Source: Anaerolineales bacterium
GTDB taxonomy: Bacteria; Chloroflexota; Anaerolineae; Anaerolineales; Villigracilaceae
Direction: 5' to 3'
NCBI GenBank assembly: GCA_016744335.1
Contig: JADGEO010000027.1
Coordinates: forward strand, 1 to 47,960
DNA length: 47,960 nucleotides
In this document: positions 9,954 to 16,808 of the stretch, one piece after another
How positions within the stretch are numbered: position 1 is the first letter of the stretch
Layout: every line of letters starts with the position of its first letter
The notes under the pieces: generated by a model
What the model was told of the DNA's origin: nothing
Database searches by the model: none
Seen by the model: only the letters and a program-made list of their open reading frames with translations
Position numbers and translations under genes: made by a program

Positions 9954-9990
9954 GTGCCGCACCCGTGTTTTGGGCGTGGCATTTTTCTTT
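9954..9990 (+). terminator. Probable Rho-independent terminator
   Basis: GCCGCACCC (9956-9964) pairs with GGGCGTGGC (9972-9980) with one mismatch, followed by ATTTTTCTTTT. No protein gene ends upstream, which favours a non-coding transcript in 9750-9950. Confidence 0.55.
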
Positions 9991-10056
9991 TAACATCTGC
10001 CTGTACCCAAGCAGGTGCGCGTTAAATATAATGGCGGAACAGGTTTTTGCTTTCTC

Positions 10057-10084
10057 TTGACATATATCTTTCACCTGATAGAAT
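10057..10084 (+). promoter_or_regulatory. Strong sigma-70-type promoter upstream of lysX
   Basis: A perfect TTGACA (10057-10062), 16-base spacer and TAGAAT (10079-10084) are present. The expected start site is about 10091, only a few bases before the ATG at 10094, so the first transcript codons would be nearly leaderless. lysX lies 215 bases further on, beyond a terminator hairpin. Confidence 0.6.
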
Positions 10085-10093
10085 ACTGTCATT

Positions 10094-10207
10094 ATGAATT
10101 CAACCCTAGCAGTTTTTTCTTTTGAGGCTAAAGCTAAACCCCAGCCCGCATCCGCACCTTCGGTGGTTGGATTTGTGGGCAGTGTTCGGTTAAGGATGAT
10201 TTCATAA
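10094..10207 (+). CDS. Tiny, probably leaderless ORF upstream of lysX
   Basis: This 37-codon frame (MNSTLAVFSFEAKAKPQ...) begins almost at the predicted transcription start, which is why it is listed. It has no Cys pairs and is not LysW, the small carrier protein expected near lysX. It could be a leader peptide in front of the terminator at 10244-10278; it has only two Lys codons (13 and 15). It may equally be non-coding. Confidence 0.2.
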   Translation: MNSTLAVFSFEAKAKPQPASAPSVVGFVGSVRLRMIS

Positions 10208-10243
10208 AAAAGGTGCATTAGCACAAATTTATTTTCTTATACC

Positions 10244-10278
10244 AAACGCGCTCTCCAACATCGGAGAGCGCGTTTTTT
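10244..10278 (+). terminator. Terminator or attenuator ahead of lysX
   Basis: ACGCGCTCTCC (10246-10256) pairs with GGAGAGCGCGT (10263-10273), followed by six Ts. It sits between the strong promoter at 10057 and the lysX ribosome-binding site (AAAGGAGC at about 10293). Either it ends a short leader RNA or it controls read-through into lysX. Confidence 0.8.
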
Positions 10279-10305
10279 GTTTAATGATTAGCAAAGGAGC
10301 TAAAA

Positions 10306-11235
10306 ATGATTCGTGTCGGTTTTCTCTATTCTCGTTTACGTGTTGAAGAAAAATTATTGCTCAAAGAACTGGAATCGCGCCCAAATATTGAAGTCGTCCG
10401 CATAAACGATGGCAAGCAGTATTTCGATATTTCGCAACTTCCCACAGAAGTAGATGTGCTTCTTGAACGCTCAATTTCCCATTCACGTGGATTATACGTT
10501 TCACGCCTATTTGAAGCGCATGGTGTGCCGGTGGTGAATCCCTCTGCGGTAGCAGAAAAATGTGGTGATAAATATATAACCAGCCAAATTCTTGAGAGCG
10601 TTGGCATCCCAACACCGCGTGTTTTTATGGCATTTGATAGCAAAGCCGCGCTTGATGCTACAGATGCAATGGGCTATCCCTGCGTGCTAAAACCCGTTGT
10701 TGGCTCGTGGGGGCGTTTACTCGCAAAAGTGGATAGCCATGATATGGCAGAGGCAATGATTGAGCACAAAGCATCTCTCGGTGTGAACCACAAAGTTTTC
10801 TACGTACAAGAATATATTAATAAACCAGGACGTGATATTCGTGCCTTCGTGATTGGCGGTGAAGTCATCGGTGCAATCTATCGCTCATCTGAAAATTGGA
10901 TTACGAATACAGCACGCGGCGGTGTGGCTACAAATTGCCCTCTTACACCAGATCTTGAAAAAATTTGTGAAGATACAGCAAAGGTGATGGGCGGTGGCTT
11001 GCTCGCAGTTGATCTTTTTGAAAGAGAAGGTGGGTTCACGGTCAACGAAGTCAATCATACGATGGAGTTTAGAAATAGCATTGAGACAACTGGTGTTAAT
11101 ATCCCTGCTAGGATGGTCGATTATGTTGTAGAAGAGGCAAAGAGAGAATGTGCAAAAAAGAGAATTGCTCGTGATAATTGGAAACTTAGAATAGCAGCGC
11201 GAACACAACCGCAAATCCCGCACAGGCAAAGTTGA
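10306..11235 (+). CDS. lysX: LysX, alpha-aminoadipate-LysW ligase (ATP-grasp)
   Basis: This 309-residue ATP-grasp ligase closely follows LysX. It joins alpha-aminoadipate to the C-terminal Glu of carrier protein LysW in lysine biosynthesis. Hallmarks are CGDKYITSQIL (about 85-95), VLKPVVGSWGRLLAKV, QEYINKPGRDIRAF, WITNTARGG (the NTARGG form typical of LysX rather than ArgX) and VNEVNHTMEFRNS. An AAAGGAGC ribosome-binding site fits the ATG. No lysW or other lys gene is visible in the window, so the pathway is scattered. The C-terminus is about 30 residues longer than usual and overlaps the convergent gene by 50 bases. Confidence 0.92.
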   Translation: MIRVGFLYSRLRVEEKLLLKELESRPNIEVVRINDGKQYFDISQLPTEVDVLLERSISHSRGLYVSRLFEAHGVPVVNPSAVAEKCGDKYITSQILESVGIPTPRVFMAFDSKAALDATDAMGYPCVLKPVVGSWGRLLAKVDSHDMAEAMIEHKASLGVNHKVFYVQEYINKPGRDIRAFVIGGEVIGAIYRSSENWITNTARGGVATNCPLTPDLEKICEDTAKVMGGGLLAVDLFEREGGFTVNEVNHTMEFRNSIETTGVNIPARMVDYVVEEAKRECAKKRIARDNWKLRIAARTQPQIPHRQS

Positions 11236-11974
11236 CTAAGTCATTGGTTAGCCATTTCCAGCCTCGAAAATAGCGTGTTTCTGTATTGCAAAGATGACTT
11301 GGGTGACGTTCGGTCTCTTTCTCACAAGCAGGGCAATAATAAATTGCCTGCACAGTTGCACCGAGAAAAGAGTCAAAGAGTGCCCCGAGCAATCCTGCCA
11401 AAGTAATTAGCATGAAAACAGGAAAAAACTCCCCAGAAGGTGAAAAGATTCCCGCAAAAAGGGCGACCAATGCAGAGCCAGCCAAAGATGCCAAAGTGCC
11501 TATGATGGATATTCCACCCGATGTGCCTTTTTCTACCTTTTCACTGAGATTGGTTATCATGCGCGGTTGAGAGCGAGCCAATACACCTAATTCTGTTGCC
11601 CAAGTATCAGCGTTTACAGCGGCAAGCGCGGCGGCGAATCCCAGCCATGTCCAAAGGGCATCGGGGAAGAAGAAATGCAAAAGGGCAAAGAATGCGGCTA
11701 ATCCACCGTTACCGAGAACTTGCAGGGCATCCCGGCGACTGCCTTTGTCGAACTTTTCTTGTAAATCTGCTTTGCGTTTTTTGAACATTTTTGAGAGTGC
11801 GCTAGAGGAGACGAAGAAGGTTAGGAGTAAAACTGCCCATTCCCAGCCACCGAGACCGAAGATGAGCGTTCCTTCAACTGTAGCGGCGATGGCTCCGCTT
11901 TTATCGAGGCTTTTGGCTTTATAGGCAAGAAAGGAGGTGAGAATGGCGAAGATGAATCCGAGAAGTAGTTGCAT
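11186..11974 (-). CDS. DUF92/TMEM19-family integral membrane protein
   Basis: This 262-residue protein has about six transmembrane helices. It carries the family signatures VNADTWATELG (about 120-130) and KGTSGGISIIG. A cytoplasmic CPACEKETERHP stretch could be a metal site. Plant members (VTE6) phosphorylate phytyl phosphate for tocopherol synthesis; bacterial members are mostly uncharacterised and may act on prenyl phosphates. The 3' end overlaps lysX by 50 bases on the opposite strand. Confidence 0.82.
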   Translation of the reverse strand: MQLLLGFIFAILTSFLAYKAKSLDKSGAIAATVEGTLIFGLGGWEWAVLLLTFFVSSSALSKMFKKRKADLQEKFDKGSRRDALQVLGNGGLAAFFALLHFFFPDALWTWLGFAAALAAVNADTWATELGVLARSQPRMITNLSEKVEKGTSGGISIIGTLASLAGSALVALFAGIFSPSGEFFPVFMLITLAGLLGALFDSFLGATVQAIYYCPACEKETERHPSHLCNTETRYFRGWKWLTNDLVNFACAGFAVVFALLF

Positions 11975-11987
11975 AATAAATGATGGG

Positions 11988-12893
11988 TTAATTTGTGATT
12001 GAAAAGAATATGCTGACTAAAAACAAAACTCCAGTCAGCGTGCTAGATATCCAAATAATTAGGGCAAGAATTCGTTGTTCTTCCCAGCGATAAAAATATA
12101 AACCCGCAATCCAACCGATGATGAAGAGGGTAAAGCTGATAGAGGGGAGGAGCATAAGTTGCACGGGCGGGAAGGGTCCGTGAGCTTCGCCCGAGGCTTT
12201 GAACCCAAGCGTGATGCTTTCTAGGTTAGGGATGAGCACACTTACCCAAATAAGAATGCCGATATTGAGCAAAAGTCCGCTGAGCCAAAAGTATCGGACA
12301 AGGAGATTTTTCCATGCCTCTGCAACGATGAAGGTGGGATAGGTGGAGAATGATTTGGTACGCGATAATGCGCCTAGTTCGGTAGCAAGTTGAAATTCAC
12401 GGGCGAAGCGGCGCGGATCATCCGGCGAAATGGCGAAGACGTGTTTGGCTGTCGCAATGAGGATGAGAGTCTTTGCATCCGATGCTAGAAATTCGACCAT
12501 TCCCAAGTCGGGGTGGCGGCGCAATCCCAAAATGGAGCCGGGCAGACGCAAGCGGGGCAACTTTAGGGGCGTAGTCAGGTCGGTGACGGGGCGCACCCAC
12601 TCAACATCTGAAAGGGGAATTTCTTCGAAGCGCAACCCCCATGAAAGTATCAATTTTTCACGCCCAAGATGGTAGTTGGCGCGCAAAAGTGCGTATAGTC
12701 TATAACCGATAAAGGGGATGGGCAGTGCGGCAACGAGGGTGAGCAGGGCGGCGAGCATGAAGGCGGGACCCAGCTCTGCGCGGGTGGCAAGCCAGATGCC
12801 CCAAGCGGTGAGACCCGCGAGCAATGCCAGCAAAAAACTGTGGATGAAAACGCCGCGTCGGCGGGGGGGGAGGAAGGTGCTTTCTTTGGTCAT
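11988..12893 (-). CDS. Membrane protein with bacterial PH-like domain
   Basis: This is a 301-residue protein from the ATG at 12893 (MTKESTFLPPRRRG). A start at 12923 would lie inside the repeat upstream. Two transmembrane helices come first (about 18-38 and 45-65). A bacterial PH-type domain follows (YHLGREKLILSWGLRFEEIPLSDVEWVRP), with PGSILGLRRHP. Three or more helices lie at the C-terminus. The function of such proteins is unknown; some scaffold envelope complexes. The N-terminal coding strand contains a run of eight Cs (12863-12870), a possible slippage site. It lies 13 bases upstream of the DUF92 gene and is probably co-transcribed. Confidence 0.65.
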   Translation of the reverse strand: MTKESTFLPPRRRGVFIHSFLLALLAGLTAWGIWLATRAELGPAFMLAALLTLVAALPIPFIGYRLYALLRANYHLGREKLILSWGLRFEEIPLSDVEWVRPVTDLTTPLKLPRLRLPGSILGLRRHPDLGMVEFLASDAKTLILIATAKHVFAISPDDPRRFAREFQLATELGALSRTKSFSTYPTFIVAEAWKNLLVRYFWLSGLLLNIGILIWVSVLIPNLESITLGFKASGEAHGPFPPVQLMLLPSISFTLFIIGWIAGLYFYRWEEQRILALIIWISSTLTGVLFLVSIFFSITN

Positions 12894-12900
12894 TATTTTT

Positions 12901-12972
12901 TGCCGCCAAGACGCAGAGAGCACAAAGTTTTAAAGATTTTCTTTGCGTTCTTCGTGTCTTGGTGGTTCTTTT
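12901..12972. repeat. CACGAAG-type inverted repeat between DegT and PH-protein genes
   Basis: The left arm (12901-12928) contains GCCGCCAAGACGC and AGCACAAAG. The right arm (12937-12972), read on the minus strand, has ACCACCAAGACACGAAG and AACGCAAAG. The right arm matches 45272-45307 at 31 of 36 bases. It reaches the stop codon of the DegT gene exactly. Confidence 0.75.
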
Positions 12973-14131
12973 AAATCAACTCTGCAATAGTCTCGCAAAC
13001 CTGCGCCACCTGCTCTTCGCTCATCACGCCTGAAAACGGGAGCGCAAGGCTTCTCTTACCCAAATCTTCAGTGATTGGGAAATCGCCACGTTGATAGCCA
13101 AATTGCTCCACCATATAGGGTTGCAAATGGATGGGCGCAAAATAAGGGCGGACGGGAATGCCTTTTGCGATGAGTGCCTGAGCAAGTTCATCACGGTTGA
13201 TGCTTTTATCAAATCGGACGACGTAAACAAACCACGACATTTTACTTGTGGATTTTTCGATAAACTGGGTTTCTACGCCCTCAACATCTTGCAAACGGGA
13301 TTCGTACGCGTTTGCTACTTGGGTGCGTTTCTCAAGCATCTCATCGAGCCGGGACATTTGTACCGCGCCCAATGCCGCAGACATTTCATCAAGCCGATAG
13401 TTGAATCCGAGATGGGTGTGTGTGAGCCAGGTATCGCCTGGGGCACGTCCTTGGTTGCGCATGGCGCGCATATAATCGGCGTGTTCATCATTATTGGTGA
13501 TGACAAGGCCGCCTTCGCCAGTGGTCATTTGTTTGTTGGGGTAAAAGGCAAAAACGCCAAAATCGCCGAGCATTCCGGCAGGTTTTCCTTTATATTCTGC
13601 GCCGAGAGCTTCGCAAGAATCTTCGATGACTATTAGATTATGTGCCGCGGCGAGTGCCATGATTTCATCCATATTGGCGGGTTGACCAAAAACATCTACG
13701 GGGAGAATGGCTTTTAGACGTGAGCGTAGGGGCGCAGCATGCTGCGCCCCTACGCGAGGCAAATACTTCTCGGTATTTTCAATGGCATCTTTGACCAATG
13801 CTGTGTCTATATTTCCCGTTTTAGGGTCTACATCTACAAAGATGGGGATGGCGTTCTCGAAGAGCATCACATTTGATGATGCCACAAAAGAGAATGGCGT
13901 GGTGATGACCAAATCGCCTTTGCCAATGCCCGCGGCGCGGACGCAGAGATGTAACCCTGCTGTGCCAGAGTTAACGGCGATAGCGTGCTTTGCACCAGTG
14001 CGCTCGCAGAAAGCTTGCTCGAAGTCTTTGACATATTGTCCCATACTGAGCATGGGCGTATTCATTACATCGGCAACAGCCTGTCGTTCGGCATCTGTTA
14101 GGTCGGGGGAAGACATGGGAATTTTATTCAT
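12971..14131 (-). CDS. DegT/DnrJ/EryC1-family PLP aminotransferase
   Basis: This 386-residue sugar aminotransferase is of the type that makes amino sugars for surface glycans, e.g. UDP-4-amino sugars. The PLP-binding Lys is K200 in FYPNKQMTTGEGG, with the conserved SGTAGLHLC pocket and IEDSCEALGAEYKG. Residues about 123-137 (YLPRVGAQHAAPLRS) are extra relative to the family and are encoded by a palindromic repeat inserted in frame (listed separately). The insertion lies just before the AILPVDVFGQP strand, probably in a surface loop. No other sugar-nucleotide genes are adjacent. Confidence 0.9.
   Translation of the reverse strand: MNKIPMSSPDLTDAERQAVADVMNTPMLSMGQYVKDFEQAFCERTGAKHAIAVNSGTAGLHLCVRAAGIGKGDLVITTPFSFVASSNVMLFENAIPIFVDVDPKTGNIDTALVKDAIENTEKYLPRVGAQHAAPLRSRLKAILPVDVFGQPANMDEIMALAAAHNLIVIEDSCEALGAEYKGKPAGMLGDFGVFAFYPNKQMTTGEGGLVITNNDEHADYMRAMRNQGRAPGDTWLTHTHLGFNYRLDEMSAALGAVQMSRLDEMLEKRTQVANAYESRLQDVEGVETQFIEKSTSKMSWFVYVVRFDKSINRDELAQALIAKGIPVRPYFAPIHLQPYMVEQFGYQRGDFPITEDLGKRSLALPFSGVMSEEQVAQVCETIAELI
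13724..13755. repeat. 32-bp perfect palindrome inside the DegT coding sequence
   Basis: The half-site GCGTAGGGGCGCAGCA is followed by its exact reverse complement with no loop. It reads in frame on the minus strand as VGAQHAAPLRS. A perfect palindrome of this length in coding sequence, at a point where the family has no residues, looks like insertion of a REP-like intergenic element. Confidence 0.85.
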
Positions 14132-14150
14132 AATTTTTATTGAGGTAAAG

Positions 14151-14680
14151 ATGGAACGCGGGTTTTCACAGATAGAGCGGATATACGCGGATTTTTAAAA
14201 ATCTTTTTATTTTTTCTTTTGTTGAGTAAGAATTTTTCTCTTGAATTTGGCTTCTTTCCCAAAGTTCAGAAGTAGACCAACTTCAAATTGGGTGGCTTTA
14301 AGGTAATTGATTAGTTGTGCTTCATGAGCAGAGATAAGTTTTTCTGTGGCTTTGAGTTCAACGATAACAGTCTCTGAGACGAGTAAATCGGCAAAATAAT
14401 TGCCAACATTTTTCTCTTCGTAATATACCTGAATGGGGACTTGGGTCTGGACTTTTAATCCTTGTTTCTCTAACTCTATAACAAGTGCATTTTCATAAAC
14501 TTTTTCAAGAAAACCATAGCCGAGTGTGTTATAGACGGTGTAAAAAGCACTAATAATTGCCGACGTGATTTCTTTATGTAACAACATCTTTTCTCCTGTC
14601 CAGAACGCTGCTCTGCGGCGTTTATAAAATCAGCTTTTATCCGCGTAAATCCGTAAAATCGGCGTAAATCCGCGTTCTAT
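14151..14680. mobile_element. GxxExxY gene bounded by 42-nt inverted repeats
   Basis: Bases 14151-14192, reverse complemented, align without gaps to 14639-14680 at 32 of 42 positions. Both arms are made of tandem ATCCGCGTAAATCCG-like units. They enclose exactly one gene (14207-14587). The element sits between the DegT start (14131) and the stop of the ProRS homologue (14684), leaving almost no other sequence. Calling it mobile is inference; no target duplication is evident. Confidence 0.45.
14207..14587 (-). CDS. GxxExxY protein (PD-(D/E)XK nuclease-like)
   Basis: This 126-residue protein carries the defining motif GYGFLEKVYENAL (GxxExxY at about 25-31). It also has a PD-(D/E)XK-like core: D at about 67 in FADLLVSETVIVELKA, with ExK ten residues on. 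The family is small, often multi-copy in environmental bacteria, and has no established function. A nuclease fold suggests DNA or RNA cleavage. AGGAGAAAAG precedes the ATG. It lies alone inside an inverted-repeat pair (see 14151-14680). The C-terminus is basic (QQKKK). Confidence 0.85.
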   Translation of the reverse strand: MLLHKEITSAIISAFYTVYNTLGYGFLEKVYENALVIELEKQGLKVQTQVPIQVYYEEKNVGNYFADLLVSETVIVELKATEKLISAHEAQLINYLKATQFEVGLLLNFGKEAKFKRKILTQQKKK

Positions 14681-14683
14681 CTT

Positions 14684-16225
14684 TTAGAGATTTTCCAAAA
14701 TATAGTTTGCAATGTCATCAATTTCAATTAATGCTTTATCGTCTGCCGCGCGCATTTTGATTTCAACAGAATCTTCTTCTAAAGCACGTTCACCGACTGT
14801 GATTCTAACGGGGCAACCGATAAGGTCGGCATCGTTGAATTTTGTGCCGGCACGAGCGTCGCGATCATCAAATAAAACGGTGAACCCAGTGTTGGTGAGA
14901 TTCAAATATATATCTTCCGCATCAGAGCGAGTATCTATCTTTTTACTGGGGAGCCAGACAAGATGAATATCGTAAGGAGCGATTGCGGGGGGCAAAACCA
15001 TACCATATTTATCGTTATGGCTTTCTGCTACAGCCGCAAAAATCCGCCCGAGATCGAGCGTCCAACTTGACGACCAAGTGGGTTGCCCTTTGCCCTTTTC
15101 ATCGGTGTAAGTGGCATCTTCTGCTGGTTGAGCGGGAGATGTGCCAACCAGCTCTACGCCTTCAACTGCTTCTAAAGGCGAATTACATTTAGGACAATTA
15201 TCGCCAGCTTTGGCAAGGGCTAAATCGGTGACGATGTCGGCAGTGTAATCGCGCCCATAATTCACATTGCGGAGGTGGAAACCAGCTTCGTTTGCCCCAG
15301 CAACGAGATTCGCCGCCTGCGGGATCAAATCGTCCACAACGACCAGCACGCCTTTTATCCCTACGGGAGAAGCGTAGCCAGGGACCGCACCCACAGCCGA
15401 AATTTCAGCATCCGTAGCGGGGCGTAAATCTGATGCGTTGAGCGTATTCATTAATTTCGCTTCGCTTAAATCCATATCGCCGCGCAAAATGGCGAAAACG
15501 AGCTTTTCTTCAGCATTCATTGTGGCGGTCATAAAAACAGCCTTCGCTGTTTTTTCTTTGGGGATATTCAGTAACGCCGTTAAGGCTTCAATGGTATGCG
15601 CATCGGGTGTGGCAACTTTCTCTAGTTCGCGAGCATCTTCTGTCGAGAGTGCGTATTTTGAGCGGTGCGCAAATTCTTGGGCATCTAAATAATCACATTG
15701 TGTGCAGTGGATATAGTCCACACCTGCATTTTCTGCAATAAAAGCACGGCCGCCGCAATCCGTTTTTTTTGCATCTAAATCAAGTTTTTCAAAGAAATCT
15801 TTGATGATGGCTGTAACCATTTTTTGAAATTTAATTTGTGTTTCTTCTGATTCTGCGAAAACATGGATGCTAACGCTGGGAGAGTGTGCCGCGCCGAATA
15901 ATCCCAAACGTGGATGCGCTTCTTGCTCAACTTCACCAAAAGAATATAAAATTTTCGGCAATTCTTTATAGGATTGGATATTTCCCACCGCGAGTTGGGT
16001 GATGTTTGCGTGTGCGCCAATTTCCTGCCCGCCACGTGATTCTATTTCGTGACGGATTCTTGCTCGCAGTTTATTTAGCGAACGTGTGGCGAGGGGCAAG
16101 GTGACAAAGTCTCCATTATCAGCGGCACGGATATAGCCTCCGCGTGCCATTAGTTGATAGGACTTTGTTTCCGCATTTGTGGGGGCTTTGCGGAGGGTGG
16201 AGCCAAAGAGTTCTGATAGTTTCAT
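14684..16225 (-). CDS. Prolyl-tRNA synthetase homologue lacking catalytic motifs
   Basis: This 513-residue protein follows bacterial ProRS end to end: N-terminal fold (KLSELFGSTLRKAP), Cys pair (CTQCDYLDAQEF), YbaK-type editing domain (about 220-350; KTAKAVF, GYASPVGIKGV, VNYGRDYTADIV), CPKC, and an intact anticodon-binding domain (AIAPYDIHLVWL, DDRDARAGTKFNDADLIG). The aminoacylation site is degraded. About 45 residues after GGQEI, including the motif 1 proline region, are missing. The TxE loop GPTHEE is GAHANI. Motif 2 FRDE is FGEV. REFLMKDAYSF is replaced by unrelated sequence. GHIFxLG is gone. It is unlikely to charge tRNA; a trans-editing or regulatory role is inferred. The usual product name would be misleading. 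Confidence 0.8.
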   Translation of the reverse strand: MKLSELFGSTLRKAPTNAETKSYQLMARGGYIRAADNGDFVTLPLATRSLNKLRARIRHEIESRGGQEIGAHANITQLAVGNIQSYKELPKILYSFGEVEQEAHPRLGLFGAAHSPSVSIHVFAESEETQIKFQKMVTAIIKDFFEKLDLDAKKTDCGGRAFIAENAGVDYIHCTQCDYLDAQEFAHRSKYALSTEDARELEKVATPDAHTIEALTALLNIPKEKTAKAVFMTATMNAEEKLVFAILRGDMDLSEAKLMNTLNASDLRPATDAEISAVGAVPGYASPVGIKGVLVVVDDLIPQAANLVAGANEAGFHLRNVNYGRDYTADIVTDLALAKAGDNCPKCNSPLEAVEGVELVGTSPAQPAEDATYTDEKGKGQPTWSSSWTLDLGRIFAAVAESHNDKYGMVLPPAIAPYDIHLVWLPSKKIDTRSDAEDIYLNLTNTGFTVLFDDRDARAGTKFNDADLIGCPVRITVGERALEEDSVEIKMRAADDKALIEIDDIANYILENL

Positions 16226-16479
16226 ATTTTCCTTTTGATTAGAGCAAAGGCGACATAAATGTCTCGTTACGATGATTTATTGATATAGCGAGAGCAAGCC
16301 TAAGGTCAGGAGCGAAGCGGGCCAATTATACCCAAAGACCTGTGATTTATATTAAAATCCTAAAGAGATTGACGAGATTTCCATCAGCTTAGCAGTATAG
16401 CAAATTGAAATATGCTACAATTACTTATCTGAAGAGGTTACCCAAATACTTTTTCCCTAATTAGGTATAAGGAGATGCT

Positions 16480-16722
16480 ATGGATTCACAAGAAAAAGAA
16501 AAGAAACTTAAGTTGATGAAGTTTTGGTTGGTCGGCACCTTTGCAATTCTTTTTGCCGCGTTTACCTTCTATTTTGGTGTGATCGCTGAGGTGTTGGGTG
16601 TGGTGGCTAATACAGGTGGTTCAGTTTTTGGAAATATGTATTATTGGGTGCTTATTGCGATTATAGCAGTTTTAACCGTGGCGACATGGTTCGGTTATAA
16701 AAGCTATTTGAATAAAAAGTAG
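16480..16722 (+). CDS. Small two-helix membrane protein
   Basis: This 80-residue protein has a charged N-terminus (MDSQEKEKKLKL), two hydrophobic helices (about 16-42 and 52-72) and a basic C-terminus. AAGGAGATGCT gives a strong ribosome-binding site. An extended -10 box (TGCTACAAT, TACAAT at 16416-16421) lies about 60 bases upstream, and a terminator follows at 16759. It is therefore a real single-gene unit, but I do not recognise the family. Confidence 0.65.
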   Translation: MDSQEKEKKLKLMKFWLVGTFAILFAAFTFYFGVIAEVLGVVANTGGSVFGNMYYWVLIAIIAVLTVATWFGYKSYLNKK

Positions 16723-16758
16723 GTTTTCTCAATAGACTATTGGGTACTCAGATATAAA

Positions 16759-16791
16759 AACAGGTGAAGCTAATGGTTTTACCTGTTTTTT
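16759..16791. terminator. Terminator between small membrane protein and sbcC
   Basis: ACAGGT (16760-16765) pairs with ACCTGT (16781-16786), followed by a run of Ts. An A-run on the other side makes it usable for the convergent sbcC transcript as well. Confidence 0.75.
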
Positions 16792-16808
16792 CTATTAAAA
16801 CACCCATC

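Larger units (their letters stand above)
9556..10093. other. Long region without an obvious protein gene
   Basis: This stretch of over 500 bases holds repeat copy B (9608-9748), a possible structured RNA (9786-9945), a terminator-like hairpin (9954-9990) and a strong promoter (10057-10084). Open frames on both strands here (9678-9953 plus, 9742-10224 minus) have low-complexity, unrecognisable translations and no ribosome-binding sites. I do not regard them as genes. Confidence 0.5.

Noticed and set aside
10094..10207. lysW upstream of lysX
   Set aside because: The ORF has no Cys pairs and no acidic EDWGE-like end in any frame.
9742..10224. 160-codon minus-strand ORF
   Set aside because: The translation has no recognisable domain, there is no ribosome-binding site, and it runs through a terminator and a strong plus-strand promoter.
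14684..16225. Functional prolyl-tRNA synthetase
   Set aside because: Overall similarity suggests it, but motif 2, the TxE loop and other active-site residues are missing.
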